A stretch of 21,982 nucleotides of DNA from the IMG/VR virus record IMGVR_UViG_3300031539_000350, positions 1 through 21,982 of that record. One strand, 5' to 3'. Below the pieces are notes generated by a model. The model searched no databases and had not been told where the DNA came from. It was given only the letters and a program-made list of their open reading frames with translations. Shown one piece after another: positions 15,183 to 21,982 of this stretch (position 1 is its first letter; the number at the start of each line of letters is the position of its first letter). The DNA comes from a virus. A program made the translations under genes and the position numbers.

Positions 15183-15190
15183 GTATTTAT
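15183..15190 (+). promoter_or_regulatory. Putative phage late promoter motif GTATTTAT
   Basis: Exact octamer with the trailing TAAAAAAA shared with the copy at 11088; 15 bp lie between it and the ATG at 15206, the shortest spacing seen. Confidence 0.65.
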
Positions 15191-15205
15191 TAAAAAAAGT
15201 TATTA

Positions 15206-18200
15206 ATGGCTGACGAACCTTCAAGATTATCATCCGGTGACATCTATTATAAAGGTGGGTATATTCCCATTGAAGAATATCGAAGTATGATATCTGCTCG
15301 TAATTTATATAATGCTTATAATGAGTATGAAAACACGAGTTTATTTTCAAAAAATAATGAAAGTAATGTTGCCAGTAGTATATCAACGATATTAAACGTT
15401 ATTCCTCAATACAACCGTCTTAACACCAGTGCAAATATTGTATTCAACACAATTGATGCTTTTGGAAGTGACCAGTCAGCACTTGCAAGAATAGGTTTGG
15501 TTATGTTGGGTAAACAAATGGCGTATAATTCGGCAAGTAATTTAGCAACCGAATTTCTCCCAAGTATTGATATATCTCAGGCACTTAAAGGTAATTTGAA
15601 AGGTATTTTTAAGAGAAATAAGGATTGGACCGTTACTGTAAAAGATAGTGCCGACAAAACTTTTTTAGAAAAGATTGGTGGATTTGCTAATAAATATCTG
15701 GGAATCGAAACATATGATGTATTTGGTGATGCCAATCCGTTTACAAAAAACCCGACACCCGGAGATTATATAAAAAATACTGGTCAAGCACAATTAACAC
15801 GTTTCTTTCAGGCAGTTAATATGAATCCATATAAACCCATTAACCCGGAACGAAATGATAATTATACTACCGTGTTGCGTGAGCATAGTGAAGAGGTTGG
15901 TGTTCCATTATTATCATCAAATAATACTGTAATTGCAAACGGTAGAACATTCTTTAATTTCATGGATTACCGAGAGAGTCCATATTTTAGAAGACCGTTA
16001 ACTATCAACCCAACAACTGCAATAGCGAATGCAAATGCAAATATGGTGTCGAGTTATCTTGGGAGTGGTGGAACTGTTCAGGAATACGCCCCATATTATC
16101 AATATATTAAAGATAATTTTGGTGATGTCGTGAAACCAGATGCTGATAGAACTGAAATCGATAATCAGGTTGGTTTAAAATCAATATTTACTGAAGATAA
16201 TAGTGATAAGAGGTTGGTTTGGGGTAGAGATGGTCTGGGTACTGAAGCAACAACATATATTAGTAATCTGCGTGGTGATGACGATTCAATGAATGACAAT
16301 CCTGATAATCAAATATTTAGTGAATTAAATATAAAAACCGGATTATTGGAATATACTAGAAATCTATTAAATGCAAGTGAAGGTAACTTTGTTGACATAA
16401 CAAGAAAAGTATTTAAAGACGGTGATAATTATGTTGGGTTCAACGGTTCTCCACTTTGGAGAGGAAATAATACCACGTATTCAAGAGCAAGTCTAAACGC
16501 TAATAAGACCGGAGTGAGACAACACACGGTTTTAGACCCATATGATAATTTTACTAAGTCAATTAGATTTAAAGGTAATTATGTGTATAAAGGTCCAACG
16601 GAATCTGTGGTTAATAAAACAGTTTTACCTAGAATTCACCCAACTATGCAAAATGGTGTACTTGATAACAAGAACCTGATGTTTAGTATCGAAAATCTTG
16701 CTATTGGTACAATTAAAAGAGAAACATATGGTGTTATTGATGATGAATATGCAACAGCCATTCCATTAAGTGAAGTTGGTCAGTTTGGTGGACGACAGAT
16801 GTGGTTCCCACCATATGATATACAAATTAATGAAGTAGCAATAGCTAAATACGAGTCAACTGTTATGGTTGGTAGAAATGAACCAATGTATAACTACATG
16901 AATTCAGAAAGAACGGCTGTTCTTGCTTTTACCTTACTTATTGATTATCCTGAACAACTAAGAAATAAATATTTAAGGGGTGAGGATAGAAATAAAGTGA
17001 TTGCGGACTTCTTCGCATTTGGTGGTGAGGCATTACCTGATGCAGCAAATATTGATATCTGGGAAAAACAAATCCAAGACCTTGAAAATCAAAAACCGGA
17101 AATCGAAGGTCCGGTTGACCAAGCAGAACCTGCACCAATAAAAAGAAAACCTGTTACTATTTTCTTCCAAAATGACAGACCAACTGAAAGCGAAGTCGAT
17201 ACGATTATCCAAACCATGTATGATAATCCAAATCATTACGAAATTATTACTGGTTTGGAATCAGCACAGGATGGAAATGGTTTTGGATTAAATGGTAATA
17301 TATACTTTAGAACAGGTCTTACTGGAACTTCTGTAATTACCGGATTCGGATTAACTGGTATTTCAGACCAATATAATTCTGTAGGTACTATTGACCAAAT
17401 AGGTTTTAGTACTTTAAATAAGGATTTATTTGATATCTATAGTAATCCCGATAATAGAAAATATTATAAAATTACCATTACTGGTGAGGCATCGAAACTA
17501 TATTTAAGTGCTAACGAGAAAGCCTATAACGAAGCACTTGGTAACAGACGTGTTCGAGCAGCAGCAAAACTGATTCGAAGCAGATTAACGGCAATGTTTC
17601 CCGATTTAAATGTTAGTGACATCGAAATAATAGAAGTGACTAGTACTGGTAGTGCGGGTAATAGTGATGCTGGTGCTTTGTCAGTTAATATGCATGAAAA
17701 AAGCGTTAAAGAAGAAAGAAGTGCAACAATAGCGATTGAAAGAAGTACTAAAGGTGTTGAAAATAAAGTACAAGATACAAATCAGAAACAAAAAGATGAC
17801 CTTGCTGAAATTCAGAGACAAATTCAGGTATTGGAATTAAAAATTAAAACAGCAAAACAACTTAATGTTGTGAATGATAATGTTTTAAATCAAAGAGATA
17901 GAGCAATTTTAGAGGGTTTTGAATCAATAAGTGGTGATAAATATTATCCGTTATTTCATAGTCAAACACCCGAAGATTTCCATCGAAGACTGACTTTCTT
18001 ACAACAATGTACCAGACAGGGTTCTGCGAAGCGTTACGACATGAAAGCGGACCAATATGGAACACTTAGAGCAAGAAACAGTGTTTTCGGAAAACAACCG
18101 ATTTGTATTTTAAGGGTTGGTGATTTCTTCCACACGAAAGTAGTTATTGAAAACGTTACTATCGACTATAATGATACGACTTGGGATATGAACCCGGAAG

Positions 18201-18478
18201 GTTTTGGTATGCAACCCATGATTGCCAAGGTAACGTTACAGATGAAGTTAATAGGTGGTCAATCACTTAAGGGACCAATTGATGCACTTCAGAACGCAAC
18301 TACGTTCAATTATTATGCGAATTCAAATTTCACAGATAAGGGTCTGTATAATAGACCAGCAGAAGAAGCAAGTAAACAAGCTAGTTATATTAAGGGTATT
18401 CTAACTAAAAAAAGTGATACATTAACTGCTGCGTATTTACAAACAGAACCATATAAATTAAGAGAAGGAGATAAATAA
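15206..18478 (+). CDS. Large baseplate protein with an embedded OmpA-like domain
   Basis: A 1090-aa protein. Residues about 528-582 (FGGRQMWFPPYDIQINEVAIAKYE, VGRNEPMYNYMNSERTAVLAFTLLIDYPEQ) match a segment I associate with large baseplate proteins of T4-type and jumbo phages (GR.MWFPPYDL, GRGEP.Y.Y.NT.R, DHP). Residues about 648-812 read like an OmpA C-terminal domain: IFFQNDRP start, then ITITGEAS and NEALGNRRVRAAAKLI, matching OmpA's I.G.AS and N..LS.RR...... pattern. Residues 853-888 form a coiled coil. Residues about 915-1040 (PLFHSQTPEDFHRRLTFLQQCTRQG ... ICILRVGDFFHTKVVIENVTIDYN) form a second structured region. OmpA-like domains bind peptidoglycan, so this could anchor the baseplate during injection. 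The gene is followed by gp53 with a start/stop overlap. Baseplate role fairly sure, T4 counterpart unclear. Confidence 0.82.
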   Translation: MADEPSRLSSGDIYYKGGYIPIEEYRSMISARNLYNAYNEYENTSLFSKNNESNVASSISTILNVIPQYNRLNTSANIVFNTIDAFGSDQSALARIGLVMLGKQMAYNSASNLATEFLPSIDISQALKGNLKGIFKRNKDWTVTVKDSADKTFLEKIGGFANKYLGIETYDVFGDANPFTKNPTPGDYIKNTGQAQLTRFFQAVNMNPYKPINPERNDNYTTVLREHSEEVGVPLLSSNNTVIANGRTFFNFMDYRESPYFRRPLTINPTTAIANANANMVSSYLGSGGTVQEYAPYYQYIKDNFGDVVKPDADRTEIDNQVGLKSIFTEDNSDKRLVWGRDGLGTEATTYISNLRGDDDSMNDNPDNQIFSELNIKTGLLEYTRNLLNASEGNFVDITRKVFKDGDNYVGFNGSPLWRGNNTTYSRASLNANKTGVRQHTVLDPYDNFTKSIRFKGNYVYKGPTESVVNKTVLPRIHPTMQNGVLDNKNLMFSIENLAIGTIKRETYGVIDDEYATAIPLSEVGQFGGRQMWFPPYDIQINEVAIAKYESTVMVGRNEPMYNYMNSERTAVLAFTLLIDYPEQLRNKYLRGEDRNKVIADFFAFGGEALPDAANIDIWEKQIQDLENQKPEIEGPVDQAEPAPIKRKPVTIFFQNDRPTESEVDTIIQTMYDNPNHYEIITGLESAQDGNGFGLNGNIYFRTGLTGTSVITGFGLTGISDQYNSVGTIDQIGFSTLNKDLFDIYSNPDNRKYYKITITGEASKLYLSANEKAYNEALGNRRVRAAAKLIRSRLTAMFPDLNVSDIEIIEVTSTGSAGNSDAGALSVNMHEKSVKEERSATIAIERSTKGVENKVQDTNQKQKDDLAEIQRQIQVLELKIKTAKQLNVVNDNVLNQRDRAILEGFESISGDKYYPLFHSQTPEDFHRRLTFLQQCTRQGSAKRYDMKADQYGTLRARNSVFGKQPICILRVGDFFHTKVVIENVTIDYNDTTWDMNPEGFGMQPMIAKVTLQMKLIGGQSLKGPIDALQNATTFNYYANSNFTDKGLYNRPAEEASKQASYIKGILTKKSDTLTAAYLQTEPYKLREGDK
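18465..18470 (+). promoter_or_regulatory. Shine-Dalgarno sequence for gp53
   Basis: AAGGAG 7 bp before the ATG at 18478, inside the 3' end of the upstream gene. It is the only strong Shine-Dalgarno match seen ahead of a start codon in the window; the other starts use A/T-rich leaders. Confidence 0.6.
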
Positions 18479-18789
18479 TGCCATATAAAGATTACGATAG
18501 ATATCAGCCACTAAAAAATGATAATGGTACAATCAATATGATGCCATTTATCAACATAAGTATTAGTGTGAGCGATAAGTATGAGTACTGGAACACGAAT
18601 TTCAGTAGATTAGATAAATTAAGCATGAAATATTATGGAAATCCTTTTTATGATTTCCTGATTTTATATGCAAATAATATCTATCTTACAGAATTTGATA
18701 TACCGGATAACGCATTAATTCGAATTCCGTTTCCACTAATCAGAGCCAAGACCGATTACGACTCGGCACTTAAGCTGTTTAAAACTTAA
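18478..18789 (+). CDS. gp53: Baseplate wedge protein (T4 gp53-like, LysM-type fold)
   Basis: A 103-aa protein; RLDKLSMKYYGNPFYDFLILYANN (residues about 43-67) followed by DIPDNALIRIPFPLIRAKTDY matches the gp53 baseplate wedge pattern, which has a LysM-like fold (D.ls..yYG.p.y..li...N; IP.G..L.IP). T4 gp53 closes the wedge and helps join neighbouring wedges. It is shorter than T4 gp53 (196 aa), so it is a minimal form. It starts in the stop codon of the large baseplate gene (TAATG), so translation is coupled. Confidence 0.8.
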   Translation: MPYKDYDRYQPLKNDNGTINMMPFINISISVSDKYEYWNTNFSRLDKLSMKYYGNPFYDFLILYANNIYLTEFDIPDNALIRIPFPLIRAKTDYDSALKLFKT

Positions 18790-18795
18790 AAATCC

Positions 18796-18826
18796 TTGTC
18801 TTTCCGGTTTTAAATCATTAAGTTTG
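18796..18826 (+). promoter_or_regulatory. Bacteroides-type promoter (TTG-N20-TAAGTTTG)
   Basis: TTG at 18796-18798, a 20-bp spacer, then TAAGTTTG at 18819-18826, matching the -33 TTTG and -7 TAnnTTTG elements used by the primary sigma factor of Bacteroidota, at the normal spacing. The start would fall about 18 bp before the ATG at 18851. A small hairpin (CAGTT/AACTG, 18827-18842) lies at the putative 5' end. Confidence 0.6.
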
Positions 18827-18850
18827 CAGTTGCATTAAACTGTAGATAAT

Positions 18851-19381
18851 ATGAAATTCAATAAATTTGGTGTAATCAAATATCCTGATTATATAAATGT
18901 TGTGTCTATTTATATGGGTAAACTCCGTGATTTATATAATGTGGAGTTAAATCTGAAAAACCCCAAATATAAAAGAGGTGATTTAAGTGAATTCGTTAAC
19001 ATCCTTGGAATTAAGGGTGAATTAGCTGTTCAGAATTTCTTGTTTCAAAACGATATTTCTTTTAGATATAGTGAAATCCTTTCAAATAAACCAGTGGGAA
19101 GTGCTGATATTTTTATCGGAGAAGACCTGAGAATTGATGTGAAGGCAATTAAAGATGGAGCACCTGATTTATTAGTGAATAAAGACGCTCATGAAAAAAA
19201 TAAAAACATCACACATTACTGGTTTGTACAACCACTAATGAATCCCAATAATGGTACAGACACAACAACAGCCAATTACTGGATATTTACCAAAGAAGAT
19301 GTTGATAGTTGGGAAATTAAATCAGTTAAATACACCGATGCATACTATAAGGAAATAAAAACAATTGTTAATGAAAAATAA
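18851..19381 (+). CDS. Small PD-(D/E)XK-like protein
   Basis: A 176-aa protein with the pattern of a restriction-endonuclease-like fold: a helix with Glu57 (GIKGELAVQNFL), then GSADIFIG with Asp86 and RIDVKAI with Asp96 and Lys98 (the DxK core), followed by a predicted helix and strands (HYWFVQPL). This matches single-domain PD-(D/E)XK proteins, although the family is diverse and function (nuclease or inactive binding protein) is not settled by the motif alone. It begins behind a host-type promoter and ends overlapping the next ATG by 11 bp, so it is the first gene of the glycosyltransferase cluster. Possibly acts on host or competing phage DNA. Confidence 0.6.
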   Translation: MKFNKFGVIKYPDYINVVSIYMGKLRDLYNVELNLKNPKYKRGDLSEFVNILGIKGELAVQNFLFQNDISFRYSEILSNKPVGSADIFIGEDLRIDVKAIKDGAPDLLVNKDAHEKNKNITHYWFVQPLMNPNNGTDTTTANYWIFTKEDVDSWEIKSVKYTDAYYKEIKTIVNEK

Positions 19382-20990
19382 TATTGTCGTAATTTTTTCT
19401 TCACATCGTAGCGAGGAAGAGAACCAGAAGTTTATAACACATATCGATAACACAATAGGAGTCCGTCACAAAGTCGTGTGTTACCCCAACTTCAACCAAT
19501 TTAGTTTACCTGAAATCTATAATGATGCAATACGGAATCACAGTAACAAAGATTGTGTTTTCGTTATGTGTCATAACGATATCCAGATTAAAACCAAGAA
19601 TTGGGGAAAGATTTTAATTAATAACTTCAATCACACCAATTACGGCATTCTTGGAATTGCTGGAACCACATTTATACCGGAGTCCGGTAGATGGTGGGAT
19701 GACCGAAGCAAAATGTATGGTATCGTTGAACACACGAATGGTATTAAGGAATGGGCATCAGAGTATTCTAATGTAATTAGGGGCGTACAATCAGTTGTTG
19801 CAGTTGATGGTTTATTTATGGCATTCGACCCCGAAAAGATTGCAACCAACGGATTTAATGAGAATTACGGTAAATTTCACTTCTATGACCTGCCGTTCTG
19901 TGTTGATAACTATTTAGATGGTTGTGATATTGGTGTATTAACCACAATACGTGTTTTACACCAGTCTGTTGGTGAAACAGACCCGGATTGGGAAGCTAAT
20001 CGTCAGAAATTCACGGAGGAATACAGTCTTCCAATAAGACACGTCAGCGAAGACAAGTTACGTGTGCTTATTTGTTGTCAGTTTTTTAAGAATTACACTG
20101 GTTCTGAGGTCAGTAACTACGAATTATCACGAGAACTGGTGAAACAGGGTTGTGATGTGACGGTCATTTCTTCAATGGTAGGTGAACCATTATTAAGTAA
20201 GGCGCAGAAAAGTGGTGTGAAAGTATGTTCCTTCGGCAACTTACCAAATCATAGACTTAACCGAGAAGGACAATTTCAGTTCGTTAAAAATGAAAAAGAG
20301 TTTGATATAATCCATGTCAATCACAAACCAATTGGAGAACTTGTATTGCAGCTATATCCTAATACCCCTGCGGTTATGCATGTCAGGAGTGAAGTCATAC
20401 CGACTTTCGAAGAACCAATTGTTAATCCTGTGATTAAACGTTATATCAGTATCAGAGACAGTATTACTGAATACATAAAGACGTTTGGAGTCAGTGGTGA
20501 CCAGATTGTGACAATAGATAATCCATTCGACCACACCAGATTCAATACTGAATATAAACCTGTGAAGAATGAAAAGGAAGTCGTGCTATTTGTTGGTACG
20601 CTTGATTATTTACGTGAAATGCTTATACGTGACCAGATAATAACGACAAAAGAAAATAATCAGGAACTCTGGATTATTGGTGCTGATAGTGCTGGAATGG
20701 CTGCTGATTTTGCCAGTCATGAACATGTTAAATATCTGGGTATTAAATCAAATGTCGAAGAATATATCAAGAAATGTGATTATACGGCAGGTATTTTCAA
20801 AGGCAGAACAACAATCGAAGGATTTCTATGTGGAAAACCGGGTTGGATATATGAAGTCGATAAAGAAGGTAAGGTTTTAAATAAAGAATTAACGCAAGTA
20901 CCTGAAGACGTGGAGAAATATAAATCAGACTTTTCAGCCAAGAAAGTATTTAGTTTATACGAAGAAGTTATTGAGGAAACGTGGTTATGA
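19371..20990 (+). CDS. Fused GT-A and GT-B glycosyltransferase
   Basis: A 539-aa protein from the ATG at 19371; a TTG at 19365 would add two residues but is less likely. Residues 1-215 (IVVIFSSHRSEEENQ, VFVMCHNDIQI, GIAGTTFIPESGRWWDD, VDGLFMAFDPE, FHFYDLPFCVDNYLDGCDIGVL) form a GT-A-type domain with HND at about 65-67 as its DXD-like site. Residues 228-539 (LRVLICCQFFKNYTGSEVSNYELSRELVKQG, then IIHVNHKP, VVLFVGTLDY, and TTIEGFLCGKPGW) form a GT4-like GT-B domain, where the last segment is the donor-binding motif with Glu. Two catalytic domains in one chain could add two sugars in sequence. It overlaps both neighbours. Confidence 0.82.
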   Translation: MKNNIVVIFSSHRSEEENQKFITHIDNTIGVRHKVVCYPNFNQFSLPEIYNDAIRNHSNKDCVFVMCHNDIQIKTKNWGKILINNFNHTNYGILGIAGTTFIPESGRWWDDRSKMYGIVEHTNGIKEWASEYSNVIRGVQSVVAVDGLFMAFDPEKIATNGFNENYGKFHFYDLPFCVDNYLDGCDIGVLTTIRVLHQSVGETDPDWEANRQKFTEEYSLPIRHVSEDKLRVLICCQFFKNYTGSEVSNYELSRELVKQGCDVTVISSMVGEPLLSKAQKSGVKVCSFGNLPNHRLNREGQFQFVKNEKEFDIIHVNHKPIGELVLQLYPNTPAVMHVRSEVIPTFEEPIVNPVIKRYISIRDSITEYIKTFGVSGDQIVTIDNPFDHTRFNTEYKPVKNEKEVVLFVGTLDYLREMLIRDQIITTKENNQELWIIGADSAGMAADFASHEHVKYLGIKSNVEEYIKKCDYTAGIFKGRTTIEGFLCGKPGWIYEVDKEGKVLNKELTQVPEDVEKYKSDFSAKKVFSLYEEVIEETWL

Positions 20991-21982
20991 AAAAAGTAGA
21001 TAGGTCTATAAAGAAATCAATTAAAAGGTCGGTTGGTATTCGGAATGAATCAACAAAAATGAATGAAAGGAATAAATTAAGAACATCAGGTACACCACCT
21101 AAACCAGTAAGAGTTGATTTGGTGAGTCGTAATGATATACGGTTAGGAAAGAATGTTTTAAAAGAATTATCACTAGAATATAATAAAAATGTATGTAATA
21201 TGGTAGGGGTATTAATTGTTAACTTAAATAATCTACAGTTAACTAAAAACTGTATTGATTCTCTGAAAAAACAAATAAACACTAATTTTAAAATCTATCT
21301 GTTTGACCAGAATTCTGATGAGCAGGGTACGGTAAAATATTTGACTCAGTGCGAAAAAACCAATATTTCTGTTATTAGAAATACCACAAACGTACCACTT
21401 AATCATCTCTGGAATAATTTTAGAAACGTTACTGATTGCGAATATCTATGTTTTTTAAATAATGATGTGGTGGTAACCAACACATTTATTGATGACACGA
21501 TTAAAATCTTAGACCGGGAACCGACTGTTGGTGCTGTAATACACATAACAAATAATCCTTATCACCTAAAGGCAAAAAATACTCTCGAATATAAAATATT
21601 TAATGAGTTACCATTATATCAAGGATGGGATTTTACAATGAGAAGAACAGTTATGCCAGAAATTCCACCAGTATTACAAATATTTGGTGGTGATGATTAC
21701 ATGTTTGCCAAAATACATACTCAAGGGCATAAAATAGCGATAGCATATAGTTCACCAATAATTCATTATAAAGAAAAAACGAGGGTTAAAATTAAAAACA
21801 TCCGAGAAATTCAAAAAGTCGATGCAACGAATTTCATTAATTTATTAAGAACCGAAAGACTTTCACAAATAGATTCGACAATGAATCATGGCATTTCACC
21901 AAAATTCCCGCAACCAAACATGAGTTTGACACAGAACAAAAATTGTGTATTCACCGCAATTATTGGTGATTATGATGGTTTG
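20987..21982 (+). CDS. Family 2 glycosyltransferase, start of a two-domain protein (runs off the window)
   Basis: Open frame from the ATG at 20987 (four-base overlap ATGA with the previous stop) to the window end, 332 codons seen, 3' truncated. After a basic N-terminal tail of 70 residues, residues 73-260 form a GT2 GT-A domain: VGVLIVNLNNLQLTKNCIDSL, FKIYLFDQNSD, FLNNDVV (157-163, with NND as the metal-binding site), then IFGGDDYMF (232-240) and a His at 260 in the acceptor region. At residue 320 a new domain begins, CVFTAIIGDYDGL, the typical first strand of DUF616/TOD1-type glycosyltransferase-like domains (VFTAI.G.YD.L). Thus a second fusion glycosyltransferase is likely. No membrane segments are seen. 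Confidence 0.8.
   Translation, partial: MKKVDRSIKKSIKRSVGIRNESTKMNERNKLRTSGTPPKPVRVDLVSRNDIRLGKNVLKELSLEYNKNVCNMVGVLIVNLNNLQLTKNCIDSLKKQINTNFKIYLFDQNSDEQGTVKYLTQCEKTNISVIRNTTNVPLNHLWNNFRNVTDCEYLCFLNNDVVVTNTFIDDTIKILDREPTVGAVIHITNNPYHLKAKNTLEYKIFNELPLYQGWDFTMRRTVMPEIPPVLQIFGGDDYMFAKIHTQGHKIAIAYSSPIIHYKEKTRVKIKNIREIQKVDATNFINLLRTERLSQIDSTMNHGISPKFPQPNMSLTQNKNCVFTAIIGDYDGL

Larger units (their letters stand above)
14827..15205. other. 379-bp gap with repeats and hairpins, no strong gene
   Basis: The only long stretch without a confident gene. It contains a 12-bp direct repeat CTTCTGCGAATC at 14922-14933 and 14964-14975, a hairpin at 14999-15038 (outer GATAGT/ACTATC, inner TTTATTTC-TGAC-GAAATAAA), a TAACTTTG at 14879-14886 that fits the Bacteroides -7 box but lacks a well-spaced -33 element, and a late promoter motif at its right end. 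A weak minus-strand 55-aa frame covers the middle. A small RNA or regulatory region is possible. Confidence 0.55.

Noticed and set aside
15117-15386. 89-aa minus-strand frame over the start of the 1090-aa gene
   Set aside because: Overlaps a well-supported plus-strand gene by 181 bp and its late promoter; composition rich in His, Tyr and Ile looks like antisense of AT-rich coding sequence.
19365-19373. TTG start for the fused glycosyltransferase
   Set aside because: The ATG at 19371 is two codons later, conserves the domain and gives an 11-bp overlap typical of this phage.
1-21982. tRNA genes, CRISPR arrays, insertion sequences, integrase or attachment sites
   Set aside because: Read for cloverleaf-like ends, regular direct repeats with spacers, transposase or integrase motifs and terminal inverted repeats; none seen by eye.

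Overview
The window looks like part of the genome of a large, AT-rich contractile-tailed bacteriophage with a T4-type tail. It carries the C-terminus of a gp18-like tail sheath protein, a gp19-like tail tube protein, a gp5-type OB-fold hub/spike protein, a gp26-like protein ahead of a long tape-measure protein, a large baseplate protein and a gp53-like wedge protein. Stop codons TAA, TAG and TGA are all used, so the standard bacterial code fits. Nearly all start codons lack a Shine-Dalgarno sequence and sit behind A/T-rich leaders. One intergenic region carries a TTG-N20-TAAGTTTG promoter of the Bacteroides primary-sigma type. Together these suggest a Bacteroidota host; this is an inference, since no host gene is present.

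Layout: (1) 1-1721, plus strand: sheath (5' truncated), acidic small protein, tail tube. (2) 1770-6255, minus strand: a compact operon read from 6255 to 1770 with a basic/acidic small protein, a 450-aa protein with a hydrophobic C-terminus, four small or medium proteins, an OB-fold hub protein, a PD-(D/E)XK nuclease and a 62-aa protein. (3) 6337-11013, minus strand: a 95-aa protein, a degenerate HAD-like protein, two glycosyltransferases and two related gp55-like sigma proteins flanking a 105-aa protein. (4) 11123-18789, plus strand: gp26-like protein with an apparent -1 frameshift extension, tape measure, a 379-bp non-coding or weakly coding gap, a 1090-aa baseplate protein with an embedded OmpA-like domain, and gp53. 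(5) 18851-21982, plus strand: a small PD-(D/E)XK protein, a GT-A/GT-B fusion and a GT2 protein running off the end into what looks like a DUF616-type domain.

Regulation: the octamer GTATTTAT occurs 16-68 bp ahead of the first gene of six transcription units, five on the plus strand and one on the minus strand. Two of these copies lie directly behind a hairpin terminator. I infer this to be the phage late promoter, and the gp55-like sigma proteins in the same window are the natural candidates to read it. The glycosyltransferase cluster at the right end instead starts with a host-type promoter, so it may be expressed at a different time from the virion genes around it.

The strongest observations are the -1 frameshift at a nine-T run just ahead of the tape-measure gene, the GTATTTAT promoter family paired with two sigma paralogues, the OmpA-like (peptidoglycan-binding) fold inside a baseplate protein, and four glycosyltransferase genes (six domains) placed inside a tail-structure region.
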